Assembly (NCBI RefSeq): GCF_017349355.1
Contig: NZ_JAFMPM010000008.1
Coordinates: 744,001-808,000 of the forward strand
Length of the DNA: 64,000 nucleotides
Direction: 5' to 3'
From: Thiothrix fructosivorans
GTDB taxonomy: Bacteria; Pseudomonadota; Gammaproteobacteria; Thiotrichales; Thiotrichaceae
How positions within the stretch are numbered: position 1 is the first letter of the stretch; the number at the start of each line of letters is the position of its first letter. Made by a program: the position numbers and the translations under genes. A model generated the notes under the pieces. The model worked only from the letters and a program-made list of their open reading frames with translations. It was not told the DNA's origin and made no database searches. Below are positions 25,408-35,714 of this stretch, one piece after another.

Positions 25408-26381
25408 CAGGCGATTCCAGCGCGTAAAAGATCATGCATGTGGATAATACCGATAACGCGCTCATCCTGCACGACTGGCAGTACGGTAATCGCGTGTGCT
25501 TGCATCAAGTTGAGCGCTTCGACGGCGAGGCTGTGGCTGTCAATGCTGCGAAATGGCGCGGTCATGAGCGCAGCAATCGGTTGGGCGTGTAAGTTTTCGC
25601 CTTTCTCGAAGGAGCGGCGTAAATCGCCGTCGGTAAAAATGCCCAACAATTTGCCATCGGCAGTGGTGATCGCGGTCATGCCGAGTTTTTTGCGGGTCAT
25701 TTCTAGGATGGCTTGTTGCAAGGGTGCGTCAGGGCTGACTTGGGGGATGTCTGTGCCCGTGTGCATGATGTCGTGTACATGTACCAATAGGCGCTTGCCT
25801 AAACGTCCACCTGGATGAGAGCGGGCGAAATCTTCGGCGGTAAAGCCGCGTGCTTCCAACAAGGCTACGGCGAGGGCATCGCCCATCACCAAGGTGGCGG
25901 TGGTGCTGGAGGTGGGCGCGAGTCCTAATGGGCAGGCTTCTTTGTCGACCCCGATGTTAATGTGGAAATCAGCGGCTTCTGCCATCGGGGAATGCGGATT
26001 GCCGGTCATGGCGATCACACGCACGTCGAGGCGACGAATCACAGGCAAAATCGCGAGAATTTCGGCGCTTGTGCCAGAATTAGAAAGCGCAATGATCACA
26101 TCGCCGTTGACGATCATACCGAGGTCACCGTGGCTGGCTTCACCGGGGTGCAGGAAGAACGCGGGTGTACCCGTGCTGGCAAGGGTGGCGGCGATTTTGT
26201 TGCCGATGTGACCAGATTTACCCATACCGGTGACAATGACGCGACCTTTGCAGGCGAGAATGGCTTCACATGCGTGTAGGAATTCATCGTCTAAGCGTGA
26301 GGGTAGGGCAGCGAGGGCAGCAATTTCGGTGTCGATGACCGCTTTCGCGAGCGCGAGTAAGTCTTTGGCGTGGTGTGACAT
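25407..26381 (-). CDS. kdsD: D-arabinose 5-phosphate isomerase KdsD
   Basis: 324 residues: a SIS sugar-isomerase domain (GKSGHIGNKIAATLASTGTP, HPGEASHGDLGMI) followed by two CBS domains. It makes arabinose-5-phosphate from ribulose-5-phosphate, the entry step to KDO. I chose ATG 26381 (SHHAKDLLALAKAV) rather than an upstream in-frame codon because the family starts there. Confidence 0.92.
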   Translation of the reverse strand: MSHHAKDLLALAKAVIDTEIAALAALPSRLDDEFLHACEAILACKGRVIVTGMGKSGHIGNKIAATLASTGTPAFFLHPGEASHGDLGMIVNGDVIIALSNSGTSAEILAILPVIRRLDVRVIAMTGNPHSPMAEAADFHINIGVDKEACPLGLAPTSSTTATLVMGDALAVALLEARGFTAEDFARSHPGGRLGKRLLVHVHDIMHTGTDIPQVSPDAPLQQAILEMTRKKLGMTAITTADGKLLGIFTDGDLRRSFEKGENLHAQPIAALMTAPFRSIDSHSLAVEALNLMQAHAITVLPVVQDERVIGIIHMHDLLRAGIA

Positions 26382-26425
26382 GATGGTAAGCCCCTTATTG
26401 AATCTGCCGGAGGCGGGCACAAAAA

Positions 26426-26443
26426 AACCCGCTTTGGCGGGTT
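26426..26443 (-). terminator. Intrinsic terminator after tRNA-Leu
   Basis: On the minus strand AACCCGC/GCGGGTT forms a seven-pair stem with a four-base loop and is followed by a run of seven T. It lies 34 bases downstream of the tRNA 3' end and upstream of kdsD. Confidence 0.8.
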
Positions 26444-26476
26444 AGTTGTTCTCACTTATGTTTAGTTCACAATAAG

Positions 26477-26563
26477 TGGTGCCGAGAGCGAGACTCGAAC
26501 TCGCACAATGTTACCATCGGCGGATTTTGAATCCGCTGCGTCTACCAATTCCGCCATCCCGGC
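26477..26563 (-). tRNA. tRNA-Leu (anticodon CAA)
   Basis: The minus-strand sequence starts GCCGGGA and ends TCTCGGC-ACCA, giving a closed acceptor stem with CCA encoded. The anticodon stem GCGGA/TCCGC holds the loop TTCAAAA, so the anticodon is CAA (reads UUG). A long variable arm (GATGGTAACATT region) and the TTCGAGT T-loop confirm the class II leucine type. It has its own terminator. Confidence 0.95.
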
Positions 26564-26671
26564 TAAGATGTGAAGGCGTGCATTATACCTAACTTTTTCT
26601 ATTTGTCGAAAGAAATTTTACAAACTGCTATGATTTCTTGCCATCAACTGCCAAGACTGTGATCGAACCCC

Positions 26672-27724
26672 ATGCAACTGACTGATTTCCATTATGATCT
26701 CCCCCCTGAGCTGATTGCGTTTCAGCCCCTCGCCGAGCGTACTGCTAGCCGTTTATTGATTCTGGATAGCGCAAACGACACCTGTAGCACTAATAATGGC
26801 TGCCGTGATGGACATTTTACCGACGTGCTGGCGCTGATTCAGCCCGAAGATTTGCTGGTGTTCAACAATACCCGTGTGATTCCGGCGCGGTTGCACGGTG
26901 AAAAAGCCACGGGTGGCAAGGTCGAAGTGCTAGTGGAACGCTTGATCGACACCCACAATGCGCTGGCTCACATCCGTGCTAGCAAATCCCCCAAGCCGGG
27001 TATGCGCCTACGTTTGGAAAACGCGATTGATGCCGAAGTCACGGGGCGGCAAGGTGATTTGTTTGAGGTGCGTTTTCTACATACGGAATCGGCGCTGAGT
27101 TTGTTGGAGCAATACGGGCATATTCCCTTGCCGCCGTATATTGAGCGCGAAGATACGCTGGCGGATCGGGAACGTTACCAGACGGTATTTGCGCAGCAAC
27201 CGGGGGCAGTGGCTGCACCTACCGCCGGTTTGCATTTCGATCAAGCGTTGTTGGATGCGTTGCAGCGTAAAGGCGTACAAACCGCAGCAGTGACGCTGCA
27301 TGTGGGGGCGGGGACGTTTCAGCCAGTGCGCGTGCAAGATTTGTCGAAGCACATTATGCACGCCGAATACGTCGAGGTTTCTCAAGCCGTGTGTGATGCG
27401 GTGGCAGCTTGCCGTGCGCGTGGTGGACGTGTGGTGGCGGTGGGAACAACTTCGGTACGCAGTCTTGAAAGTGCGGCGCAAGACGGTGAGCTAAAACCGT
27501 TCCAAGGTGATACGCGTTTGTTCATCACGCCGGGTTACACGTTCCGTGCGGTGGATGTGATGATCACCAACTTTCATTTGCCCGAATCCACGCTATTAAT
27601 GCTGGTTTCGGCGTTTGCTGGTTATGAAAACATCAAGCAAGCCTACCAACATGCCGTTCGTCAGCAATATCGCTTCTTTAGTTATGGTGACGCCATGTAT
27701 CTGTCCTATAAACAAAATAAATAG
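26672..27724 (+). CDS. queA: S-adenosylmethionine:tRNA ribosyltransferase-isomerase QueA
   Basis: 350 residues. QueA transfers and isomerises the ribose of SAM onto preQ1-modified tRNA to form epoxyqueuosine. Seen: the N-terminal [36 protein letters not shown], the [20 protein letters not shown] block, [12 protein letters not shown] and [15 protein letters not shown]. Length and motifs are complete. No tgt or yajC follows; an IS-disrupted gene comes next. Confidence 0.95.
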   Translation: MQLTDFHYDLPPELIAFQPLAERTASRLLILDSANDTCSTNNGCRDGHFTDVLALIQPEDLLVFNNTRVIPARLHGEKATGGKVEVLVERLIDTHNALAHIRASKSPKPGMRLRLENAIDAEVTGRQGDLFEVRFLHTESALSLLEQYGHIPLPPYIEREDTLADRERYQTVFAQQPGAVAAPTAGLHFDQALLDALQRKGVQTAAVTLHVGAGTFQPVRVQDLSKHIMHAEYVEVSQAVCDAVAACRARGGRVVAVGTTSVRSLESAAQDGELKPFQGDTRLFITPGYTFRAVDVMITNFHLPESTLLMLVSAFAGYENIKQAYQHAVRQQYRFFSYGDAMYLSYKQNK

Positions 27725-28062
27725 CCATTTCGTCTGTGAAGGTTGTGACTTTTTTGCAACTGTAAGATCATAATCACGTAACGTAAATCTATGTTTATCA
27801 AAGATTAATCAAATCTATGCTTGATTGGTTTTAGATCAAGCTGGCAGGTTGTTTTATCCCCAAACCCTGCTGTGCTTTTTAACTTGCGAGATGACGCACC
27901 CGTTGTCAGTCGGGAAGCTGTCGGAGAGTGATTATGAAGAAAAAGAGTGTCTTGAAGAAAACGTCCCTGTCATGGCTGGGCGGTGTGGTGTTGCTGGCTG
28001 TACCGCTGTTGAGTGTTGCCGCCTTGTCGATGCCTGCCGATACGTCACTGGTGTACCGTGTG

Positions 28063-29648
28063 GTAAGCGTTCACGCCGTCTGTAGCGGGTTAGAAGCTAA
28101 CGGTTGAGCCAAAGGGAAGCGCACCGAGACAGACTTATGAGCCAAGCCTTGTGAGCAAATGTCCCGCATCAATATCGCCATATTCATCCCCAATTGACGT
28201 GCCGTCCCCAGCACGGTCATCACCGTTGGACGGAATCTGTCACCTTGTGCCGACTGGCTGGCAAAGCTGGTTTTCCGCCATTGCACATACGGCCTGATCA
28301 CCCGCTCGGCACGGTTATTGGTGAGGGGAATGCGACTATCCTTGAGGAAAGTCCAACACATCGCCTCATCCTTGAGCAAATGCTTGCATTGGTTGGTGGT
28401 GCGTTTGCAATTCTCCAATGCCAAGCCTTTGTTGAGCGTGGCTTGGAAGCTGCGGCGCAAGCGGAGTATCCGCCGTTGGTAGCGAGCGGCTTCATCGGGT
28501 TGTTGTTGCCAGCGGTGATGGGTGCGGACGGTGGTATAGGCGAGTAACAACAGGCGTTTGCCCACGCTTCCCCCTTCGCCGCAACGCCCCGCCATTTTGC
28601 GGAAGTGGCGGATCAAATGCGCCCAACACAGTTGCCGCCGTTCGGGTGGGACGTTGCCGTAACCACTGAAGTGGTCGGTGACCAGATAGCCAGTAAAGCT
28701 GCCCAACAAGGCATCGGCGGCGGCCTTGCCGCGTGAGTAATGGGTCATGAAGTAACTCACGCTATGGTCAGCCAATGCCCATAACCAGTAAGTGTTCGTA
28801 CCGCGATAATGGCGGGTTTCATCGGCGTGGCATACCGCTTGTCCGCGTACATACTGACCTACTTGACGGTATAGCGGCCCCATCCACGGAATGGCTTTGC
28901 CTTGCGCCTTGCTGATAGCCCCAGTGCTAAAACGCACGTGGCACATTTCCCACAACAGAACCTGGATCTGGCGCATGGATAGGCGGAACTGACCACTCAA
29001 AATCACCACCCAGGCGATCACGCCTGCACCCATTTGACCGCTCGGCACCCAATCCGGCCACTGGCTGTGGTGCTTGATGCCGCAGGATTGGCAAACACCC
29101 TGATAAAACTGGTGTTCCGTCACGTCCGGTGGCGGCGGTGGAGCAATATCCGTGACCTGATGGCGGTAAGGGTTTCCCCAATCAATCGCCACTGCCCCAC
29201 CACAGGAACAGGTGCTTTCAGGGAAATACTGTTCGGTACGGGTCACTTGTTCGGGAGGATATAACGCCCGTTCGTGACGCGGATGCCCCGGTTGCCCACC
29301 GTGTGGGCGGCTACTCCCCTTGCGTTTGGGACGCAACGCCCGTTGTTCCGGGCTGTCGGAGGACGGCGCTTTGGAACTGTTACGCGAACTGCTGCCGAAT
29401 TTGGCAACCAGTTCTTCCAGTTGTTTTTGCAGCATTTCGACTTGTTGCTCCAGCACCGCCACCCGTGCCACTTGCTTCTCCAACTCAGTTATCCGTTCCT
29501 GTTGGCGCACGATCACCTGATGCGCTTCATCCAGTGTCGTGGGTAAGGTAGGAACGGCGGCTAACAAGGGGTAAATGACTCGCTGTTGGGATGGGGTGAA
29601 TTTACTACAAGTTCGCTGGAATGCCTAATAGAGGGCGTGAACGCTTAC
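28063..29648 (-). mobile_element. Single-ORF IS66 family insertion sequence
   Basis: 1586 bp with terminal inverted repeats beginning GTAAGCGTTCACGCC at both ends (15 identical bases, then partly matching). The GTAA end is usual for IS66. The element is bounded by an exact 11-bp direct repeat, TGTACCGTGTG at 28052-28062 and 29649-29659. It contains only the transposase gene, with no tnpA/tnpB accessory ORFs, as in the ISBst12-like subgroup. IS66 elements usually give an 8-bp duplication, so 11 is notable. Confidence 0.88.
28071..29567 (-). CDS. IS66 family transposase (TnpC-type)
   Basis: 498 residues. An N-terminal leucine-zipper-like helix (IVRQQERITELEKQVARVAVLEQQ pattern) is followed by the SSRNSSKAPSSDSPEQ and GGQPGHPRHER linker, a cysteine pair region (CSCGG...CQSCG), then the DDE core: CHADETRHY (first Asp), TDHFSGYGN (second Asp), and NNRAERVIRP (Glu) with LTNNRAE typical of IS66. 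The frame is uninterrupted, so the transposase looks functional. Its stop codon lies inside the terminal repeat. Confidence 0.92.
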   Translation of the reverse strand: MLAAVPTLPTTLDEAHQVIVRQQERITELEKQVARVAVLEQQVEMLQKQLEELVAKFGSSSRNSSKAPSSDSPEQRALRPKRKGSSRPHGGQPGHPRHERALYPPEQVTRTEQYFPESTCSCGGAVAIDWGNPYRHQVTDIAPPPPPDVTEHQFYQGVCQSCGIKHHSQWPDWVPSGQMGAGVIAWVVILSGQFRLSMRQIQVLLWEMCHVRFSTGAISKAQGKAIPWMGPLYRQVGQYVRGQAVCHADETRHYRGTNTYWLWALADHSVSYFMTHYSRGKAAADALLGSFTGYLVTDHFSGYGNVPPERRQLCWAHLIRHFRKMAGRCGEGGSVGKRLLLLAYTTVRTHHRWQQQPDEAARYQRRILRLRRSFQATLNKGLALENCKRTTNQCKHLLKDEAMCWTFLKDSRIPLTNNRAERVIRPYVQWRKTSFASQSAQGDRFRPTVMTVLGTARQLGMNMAILMRDICSQGLAHKSVSVRFPLAQPLASNPLQTA

Positions 29649-30376
29649 TGTACCGTGTGCAGGGTATGGATGCAGGCAGTGTCCTGAAAATGTACAAAGA
29701 ACCGGGCAAAGAGGTGTTGGTCAATCTCCCCCATAATGCCACGTGGATTGCACGGCGTAATGCGCAGATGACGGTGGGCGACAAGGTGTGGGAAAAAGTC
29801 AGTTGGGATGATCAAACCGGCTGGGTTTTGTCCGATGCGTTGGAAGAAGATCCCAAGGCGACCGAAGCAGCGAATATGCGTCGCCAATGTTTAGCCGACC
29901 CTGCTGTTGCAGACAAAGAATGCTGCGGCTACCCAGAAGGGGCGAAAGGCGGTTTATTCAAATCCATCCCCGTCTACGAAGTGCAAGGTTTGTCAGCTGG
30001 TGAAAGCCTGATGATGTACGTTGACCACGGTGATAACGCGATTGCGGTCGAAATTCCGCACAGTGGCAGCAGCATTGTGAAGCTGGGGCAGCGTGCGGAA
30101 GCAGGCGCATTCGCGATGGAACGGGTGCGCTGGGCGGGTCAAAATGGCTGGGTTGATGCGTCTAAAATGACTTACGACGAAGAGCGCACCAAAGCAGGCG
30201 ATGCGAAACGCCAGAAATGTGGTGGTGTGTCTGGCGGGGTGGATTTCCGTGCTTCGGAAGTCGTCTGCTTGCCCGCTCCCGTCATCCGCCGTTTACAAGA
30301 GTCCGGCGCATTGGATGCTGAAACCGTCAAAAAGTTGCTAGAACAAGCAGGCAACAAATAACACATTCCGGTTACT

Positions 30377-30414
30377 CCCTTCGCCCCTTGTGGGGGAAGG
30401 GTTGGGGATGGGGG
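30377..30414. repeat. Dispersed GC-rich palindromic (REP-like) repeat
   Basis: This 38-bp sequence (CCCTTCGCCCCTT ... GGGGATGGGGG) is closely similar to the one at 54949-54989 and, inverted, to 54861-54898. It lies between the SH3-repeat gene and convergent folD. A diverged relative appears between ccoP and ccoG (42297-42335). Confidence 0.65.
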
Positions 30415-30416
30415 TC

Positions 30417-31274
30417 TTAAAACGAATGCTTTGCACACGCTTCCAATGTGTTTTTCATTAGCATAGCAACCGTCATTGGCCCCACACCACCCGGCACAGG
30501 CGTAATCCACGCTGCCCGTTCAGCCGCTGCCGCAAATTCCACATCGCCCGCCAGTTTGCCATTTTCCAATCGGTTAATACCGACATCAATCACGGTTGCG
30601 CCCGGTTTGATCCAATCACCTTTGACCAGCCCCGGTTTACCAGCGGCTGCGATCACAATGTCGGCTTGGCGCACAAGATCAGGGGTCATGCTACCGCTGA
30701 AGCGGTGGGTGACAGTGACGGTTGCACCAGCCAGCAATAATTCCAGCGCCATTGGGCGACCGACGATGTTGGATGCGCCGACGATCACCGCATGACGACC
30801 TTTGTAAACTTCACCCGTGCTATCCAGCAAACGCATCACGCCATAAGGCGTGCAAGGGCGCAGGCTAGGAATGCGCAATGTCAATCGGCCGACGTTGGTG
30901 GGGTGGAAACCGTCCACGTCTTTGCTGGGGGTGATTTGCTCGATGATCAGTGAGGCATCCAGATGCGCAGGTAGCGGCAGTTGTACCAGAATACCGTCAA
31001 TCAGCGGGTCGCGGTTGAGTTCATCGATCAGTTCGATTAGCTCGTGCTGGGTGGTTTGCGGGGGCAGATCGTAAGAACGCGAGAGGATGCCGACTTCTTC
31101 GCAGGCTTTGCGCTTGTGGCTAACGTAGACTTGTGAAGCAGGATCTGAGCCGATCAGGATGACCGCCAGACCGGGGCGGCGTTTGCCGAGTTGCAGGCGT
31201 GCTTCGACGCCTTGTTTGACTTCGATGCGAACTTCGGCGGCGATTTTCTTTCCATCAATGAGTTGAGCTGTCAT
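30417..31274 (-). CDS. folD: Bifunctional methylenetetrahydrofolate dehydrogenase/cyclohydrolase FolD
   Basis: 285 residues. Marks are [13 protein letters not shown] with the catalytic Lys, [27 protein letters not shown] and the NADP site [18 protein letters not shown], with the C-terminal [19 protein letters not shown]. It interconverts 5,10-methylene-, methenyl- and 10-formyl-tetrahydrofolate. I placed the start at ATG 31274 ([11 protein letters not shown]), where the family begins, rather than at an in-frame codon at 31292. Confidence 0.95.
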   Translation of the reverse strand: MTAQLIDGKKIAAEVRIEVKQGVEARLQLGKRRPGLAVILIGSDPASQVYVSHKRKACEEVGILSRSYDLPPQTTQHELIELIDELNRDPLIDGILVQLPLPAHLDASLIIEQITPSKDVDGFHPTNVGRLTLRIPSLRPCTPYGVMRLLDSTGEVYKGRHAVIVGASNIVGRPMALELLLAGATVTVTHRFSGSMTPDLVRQADIVIAAAGKPGLVKGDWIKPGATVIDVGINRLENGKLAGDVEFAAAAERAAWITPVPGGVGPMTVAMLMKNTLEACAKHSF

Positions 31275-31319
31275 GGCGTTTCCGTGGGGCAAAGAAAAGT
31301 GCGTATTGTCGCACTTGAC

Positions 31320-32165
31320 TTACTCCCCGTACAACTGCCGTTTCAAGCCGCTGCGGTTGAGAATGATGGTTGCCATTTCCTCAATCGACGTTGCGGTGGT
31401 GTCGATGAACGGAATCCTTTCACGCCGATACAAACTTTCCTGCCACTGAAGTTCCTGCTGGCATTGGCTCAACGAAGAATAGCGGCTATTCGGTTTGCGT
31501 TCTTGGCGAATCTTATGAAGCTGTTCTGCCGTAATCGTCAGACCAAACAGTTTGTCTTTGAAAGGCTTGATGATGGAAGGCAGGGAGGATGAATCCATGT
31601 CCTCTTCAGTTAACGGGTAGTTAGCCGCGTAGATACCGTATTGCAGCGCTAAATACAAACACGTTGGGGTTTTGCCGGAACGCGATACGCCCACCAAAAT
31701 AATGTCGGCTTCTGCAAAACTTTTCGCACTGATGCCGTCATCATTGGTTTGCGCAAAGTTAACTGCCGCGATGCGCTTGGTGTACGAGGCATTGTTATTG
31801 ACCCCGTGTGATCGCCCGACGGCGTGGGAGGATTGTTGTCCCAACTCTTTTTCCATCGAGTCAATGAAACTCTCGAAAAAGTCGTAGATGGCGCAGTCCG
31901 CCTGTTCAATCCACGCCCGTACAGCAGGATTGATCAAGGTACTAAATACCAATGGACGGCAACCGTCTTGTTGTGCAGTGAGGTTAATCTGCTCGGCAGC
32001 CGCTCTGGCTTTTTCTTCGGAATCCAAAAACGGGATGCCGATTTTGCGCCATTTAATCCCATCGAACTGGGTTAGCAAGCTGTGTCCCAGTGTTTCGACG
32101 GTAATGCCGGTACGGTCGGACAGGTAGAAGACTGTCCGCCGATTTTGACAATTGCCTGTAGTCAT
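31320..32165 (-). CDS. ppsR: PEP synthase regulatory kinase/pyrophosphorylase PpsR
   Basis: 281 residues of the PSRP (DUF299) family. [19 protein letters not shown] begins the protein and the P-loop-like [15 protein letters not shown] lies near 155. It switches PEP synthase off by ADP-dependent phosphorylation of its catalytic-loop Thr and on again by phosphate-dependent removal. It overlaps ppsA by 4 bases (ATGA), the usual pairing. Confidence 0.93.
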   Translation of the reverse strand: MTTGNCQNRRTVFYLSDRTGITVETLGHSLLTQFDGIKWRKIGIPFLDSEEKARAAAEQINLTAQQDGCRPLVFSTLINPAVRAWIEQADCAIYDFFESFIDSMEKELGQQSSHAVGRSHGVNNNASYTKRIAAVNFAQTNDDGISAKSFAEADIILVGVSRSGKTPTCLYLALQYGIYAANYPLTEEDMDSSSLPSIIKPFKDKLFGLTITAEQLHKIRQERKPNSRYSSLSQCQQELQWQESLYRRERIPFIDTTATSIEEMATIILNRSGLKRQLYGE

Positions 32166-34549
32166 GCCTTGGCGTCATCAAGGCTGGCAAGGTGCAACCA
32201 CGTATCCACCACGGTATCCGGGTTCAACGACAAGCTGCTAATGCCTTGCTCATGCAACCACACCGCGAAATCGGGGTAGTCCGATGGCCCTTGCCCGCAA
32301 ATGCCGATGTATTTACCTTGCTTGTGGCAAGCATCAATCGCCATTTTCAGCAGCTTTTTCACCGCAGGGTTACGCTCATCAAACAGGTGCGCAATCAAGC
32401 CGGAATCGCGATCCAGACCCAGCGTCAACTGCGTCATGTCGTTGGAGCCGATGGAGAAGCCGTCGAAGTATTCGAGGAATTCTTCTGCCAGCACTGCGTT
32501 GGAGGGAATTTCGCACATCATAATCAGGCGCAAACCGTTTTCACCACGCTGAATACCTTGGGTTGCCAGCAAGTCGGTGACTTGCTGCGCTTCTTCCAAA
32601 GTACGGCAGAACGGGATCATGATTTCGACGTTGGTTAAACCCATTTCATTGCGGACTTTGCGCAGCGCACGGCATTCCAGCTCGAAACAATCGCGGAAAT
32701 TGGCAGACAAATAGCGTGAAACGCCACGGTAGCCGATCATCGGGTTTTCTTCGTGCGGCTCGTAACGGTCGCCTGCTATCAGGTTGGCGTATTCGTTCGA
32801 CTTAAAGTCGGACATGCGCACGATGACCTTGTTAGGTGCGTAGGCAGCGGCGAGGGTGGCGATGCCTTCGACCAGTTTTTCCACGTAGAAATCGACCGGG
32901 CTGGCATAACCGGCAATCTTCGCGCCGATTTTAGCTTTCAGATCCGCAGGCAGGTTATCGAATTCCAGCAGAGCTTTCGGGTGAATGCCGATGGTATTGT
33001 TAATGATGAATTCCAGTCGTGCCAAGCCTACACCCGCATTCGGCAGGCGCGAGAAGGCGAAGGCGCGGGACGGATTGCCCACGTTCATCATGATTTTCAC
33101 TGACAAATCAGGCAGGTTGCCCGTGTCCGCAGTACGGATTTCAAACGGCAGCAAGCCACTGTAGATGAAGCCGGTGTCACCTTCCGCACAGGAAACGGTG
33201 ATTTCGTCGCCAGCATTGATGCGCTGGGTGGCATCGCCACAGCCGACGACGGCGGGGATGCCCATTTCACGCGCAATGATTGCCGCGTGGCAGGTACGTC
33301 CGCCGCGATTGGTGACGATGGCGGAAGCGCGTTTCATGATCGGTTCCCAGTCGGGGTCGGTCATGTCTGTTACCAATACGTCGCCTTCTTTTACCTCGTT
33401 CATCTGGCTGATGCTCATGATGATGCGAGCAGGGCCTTGACCAATTTTTTGACCAATGGCGCGACCTTCGGCAACGATAGTGCCTTTTTCTTTGAGCTGG
33501 TAGCGTTCGATGATAGTGGCGGAAGCGCGGCTTTCGACGGTTTCAGGGCGGGCTTGCACGATATAAAGCTTGCCATCGCCACCATCCAATGCCCATTCAA
33601 TGTCCATCGGGCGCTGGTAGTGCTTTTCGATGATCATGGCTTGGCGGGCGAGGGATTCAACCTGTGCTTCGCTCAGGCAGAAACGTTCGCGGCGGGCAGC
33701 ATCGACTTCGCGGGTCAAGGTGGCTTTGTTGTGTGCGTCACCTGCGGTGGCAGCGTAGACCATTTCAATGGCTTTTGTACCCAAACGGCGTGATAGGATC
33801 GCAGGGCGACCGGCTTCGATATTGGGTTTGTAGACGTAGAATTCGTCGGGGTTGACTGCACCTTGTACCACGGTTTCGCCCAAGCCATACGCGCCAGTGA
33901 CGAAGACTGCATCGCGGAAGCCTGATTCTGTGTCGAGGGTGAACAATACGCCGCTTGCGCCGATGTCGCTGCGTACCATTTTTTGTACGCCAGCCGACAA
34001 GAACACTTTGTCATGTTCAAAATGCTGGTGGACGCGGTAGGCAATCGCACGGTCGTTGTACAACGAGGCGAATACTTCCTTGATGGCGGCGATAACATTA
34101 TCCAAGCCGCGCACGTTGAGGAAGGTTTCTTGCTGACCGGCGAAGGACGCATCGGGTAAGTCTTCAGCCGTGGCGGAAGAACGTACTGCGAAGGATGCTG
34201 TATCGCCCGAACCTTCTGCCAAGGTGAGGTAGGCTTCACGCACGGTTTCTAGCAATTTTTCGGGCAATGGCGTGTCCATGACCCAACCACGAATGGTTTT
34301 GCCAGCATTGGTGAGCGCGTGGATGTCGTCTACGTCGAGGGAATTTAGGAGCGCGTTGATGCGATCAGCCAGACCATCAGCGCGAATAAAATCTTGGTAG
34401 GCTTCTGTGGTAGTGGCAAAACCGTTTGGGACGCTAACGCCTGCATTGGCTAAGTTGCTGATCATTTCCCCAAGGGAGGCGTTTTTGCCGCCGACGATGT
34501 TGACATCGTGCATCCCCAACTGATCAAACCAAAGAATGTAATCTGCCAT
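32162..34549 (-). CDS. ppsA: Phosphoenolpyruvate synthase
   Basis: 795 residues: an N-terminal ATP-binding domain ([22 protein letters not shown]), the phosphohistidine domain with [21 protein letters not shown] (catalytic His and regulated Thr), and the PEP/pyruvate barrel with [19 protein letters not shown] and [14 protein letters not shown]. It forms PEP from pyruvate, ATP and water for gluconeogenesis. CGGAGA precedes the ATG. A TATAAT on the minus strand at 34587-34592 may be its -10 box; further upstream is the structured region at 34625-34701. Confidence 0.95.
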   Translation of the reverse strand: MADYILWFDQLGMHDVNIVGGKNASLGEMISNLANAGVSVPNGFATTTEAYQDFIRADGLADRINALLNSLDVDDIHALTNAGKTIRGWVMDTPLPEKLLETVREAYLTLAEGSGDTASFAVRSSATAEDLPDASFAGQQETFLNVRGLDNVIAAIKEVFASLYNDRAIAYRVHQHFEHDKVFLSAGVQKMVRSDIGASGVLFTLDTESGFRDAVFVTGAYGLGETVVQGAVNPDEFYVYKPNIEAGRPAILSRRLGTKAIEMVYAATAGDAHNKATLTREVDAARRERFCLSEAQVESLARQAMIIEKHYQRPMDIEWALDGGDGKLYIVQARPETVESRASATIIERYQLKEKGTIVAEGRAIGQKIGQGPARIIMSISQMNEVKEGDVLVTDMTDPDWEPIMKRASAIVTNRGGRTCHAAIIAREMGIPAVVGCGDATQRINAGDEITVSCAEGDTGFIYSGLLPFEIRTADTGNLPDLSVKIMMNVGNPSRAFAFSRLPNAGVGLARLEFIINNTIGIHPKALLEFDNLPADLKAKIGAKIAGYASPVDFYVEKLVEGIATLAAAYAPNKVIVRMSDFKSNEYANLIAGDRYEPHEENPMIGYRGVSRYLSANFRDCFELECRALRKVRNEMGLTNVEIMIPFCRTLEEAQQVTDLLATQGIQRGENGLRLIMMCEIPSNAVLAEEFLEYFDGFSIGSNDMTQLTLGLDRDSGLIAHLFDERNPAVKKLLKMAIDACHKQGKYIGICGQGPSDYPDFAVWLHEQGISSLSLNPDTVVDTWLHLASLDDAKA

Positions 34550-34624
34550 CGTGAGATCTCCGTTTTAGTCGAAGTGGGAAGTATTAATTATAGGTGATTG
34601 TTGGATAAGGAGGGAGGAAAAAGA

Positions 34625-34701
34625 GCGGCGTCAATTCGTGACGCCGCAAGCACCACAGTTAGCATAGATAAGCACTCGTAATGGGTGCTTAGCTGCGGCG
34701 T
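34625..34701 (-). promoter_or_regulatory. Structured RNA leader or sRNA upstream of ppsA with competing hairpins
   Basis: On the minus strand, GCGGCGTCA/TGACGCCGC (34639-34647 with 34625-34633) makes a nine-pair terminator stem followed by CTCTTTTT. The same GCGGCGT can instead pair with ACGCCGC at 34695-34701, extended by AAGCACC (34684-34690) with GGTGCTT (34648-34654). A third hairpin, TAAGCAC/GTGCTTA (34669-34691), lies between. This mutually exclusive layout is that of a transcription attenuator or riboswitch ahead of ppsA (start 34549), or else of a free small RNA if ppsA uses the TATAAT at 34587. I recognise no known riboswitch class. Confidence 0.5.
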
Positions 34702-34796
34702 AAGATACCGAAAATATGTCGTACTCAAAAATCAATTGTTTCAATTATTACTATTGTATTGCACAATAATCGCCTAATGAATGAGGAGTTACCACG

Positions 34797-35714
34797 TTGG
34801 CAATGCACTATTACAAGCAGACACGCTATAAGCTGCTGCGGACTTTTTGTGTGGTCGCACAGAAAGAAAATATCACTCACGCTGCCGATCAGTTACACAT
34901 TAGTCAACCAACAGTTTCTTTGCAAATTCAAGCGCTTGAGCGTGAGATGGGCGAGAAGTTGTTGGAGCGGCGCGGCCCTAGTGTACGCCTCACGCCTGAA
35001 GGTAAAATCCTGTATCAACTGGTGCAACCGATTGCGGCAGGCATTGATTCCCTCAAAGAAACGTTCGCGGCAAGCCTCGGTAAAATGGAGCAGGGCGAAC
35101 TAAATATTGCTGCGGGTCAGTCGACGGCATTGTATGTATTGCCGAAATACCTTGAACGTTTTTACGCAGCTTACCCCGGCATTCGCATCAACCTGCACAA
35201 TGTCGAAGGGCAAAGCGGCATGAAAAAGCTGCTGGAAGACCAAGTGGATTTGGCTATCGGTCCGTTATTACAGATTCCTGATACGATTGTATACAAGCCG
35301 TTTGCATCGTTTGGCTCGATTCTGATCACACCCGAAACTCACCCCTTAGCAGCATTGCAGCGTCCGATTACGTTGGAAGACATTGGTCCGTATGGCTTGA
35401 TTTTGCCACCGCGCAATATGAGTACGTGGCGTATGGTCGATACCGTGTTCCGTCAACATGAAGTGCCGTATTCGGTGGCGATGGAAGCGGGTGGTTGGGA
35501 AATCGTCAAGCGTTACGTCGAAATGGGCTTGGGTGTCTCCATCGTGACCGAAGTGTGTTTGACTGGCAATGAAAAAATTGTGGCGATTCCACTCAAGGAT
35601 TATTTTCCATCACGCAGTTACGGCTTGATTGCACGGCGCGGCAAGTTTTTCACCCCGCAAGCCAAGCGTTTCATTGAGATGTTTGACGAAAGCTTTTTTA
35701 TGGATGACATGTAG
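34797..35714 (+). CDS. LysR family transcriptional regulator
   Basis: 305 residues: N-terminal winged helix (YKLLRTFCVVAQKENITHAADQLHISQPTVSLQIQ pattern) and a type 2 periplasmic-binding-like effector domain (about 90-300). The TTG start is favoured because AGGAG at 34784-34788 is 8 bases from TTG 34797 but 14 from the ATG at 34803. It is divergent from ppsA across the structured region; the effector and targets are unknown. The effector domain (QSTALYVLPKYLERF, LPPRNMSTWRMVD) is reminiscent of CysB/CbbR-type regulators but I would not name it. Confidence 0.85.
   Translation: MAMHYYKQTRYKLLRTFCVVAQKENITHAADQLHISQPTVSLQIQALEREMGEKLLERRGPSVRLTPEGKILYQLVQPIAAGIDSLKETFAASLGKMEQGELNIAAGQSTALYVLPKYLERFYAAYPGIRINLHNVEGQSGMKKLLEDQVDLAIGPLLQIPDTIVYKPFASFGSILITPETHPLAALQRPITLEDIGPYGLILPPRNMSTWRMVDTVFRQHEVPYSVAMEAGGWEIVKRYVEMGLGVSIVTEVCLTGNEKIVAIPLKDYFPSRSYGLIARRGKFFTPQAKRFIEMFDESFFMDDM

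Larger units (their letters stand above)
27934..30361 (+). pseudogene. Exported SH3-repeat protein gene split by an IS66-type element
   Basis: The 5' piece (27934-28062) encodes a signal peptide (VLLAVPLLSVAA) and the start of the mature protein, ending LVYRV. The 3' piece (from 29649) continues YRVQGMDAGSVLKMY in the same frame once the element and one copy of the 11-bp duplication are removed. The restored product would be 276 residues with two SH3-like repeats (YRVQGMDAGSVLKMY...GWV and YEVQGLSAGESLMMY...GWV) and four or more cysteines. ATG 27934 has GGAGAG upstream. An ATG at 29621 inside the element end could express the 3' part without a signal peptide. Function unknown. Confidence 0.85.

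Noticed and set aside
33287-33793. Open frame opposite ppsA
   Set aside because: Shadow of the conserved PEP synthase coding sequence; composition and lack of start signals give no support.
34625-34701. Mini-ykkC (guanidine-II) riboswitch, because ACGA occurs near both hairpin loops
   Set aside because: The loops are larger than the ACGR tetraloops that define the class and ppsA is not a usual target.
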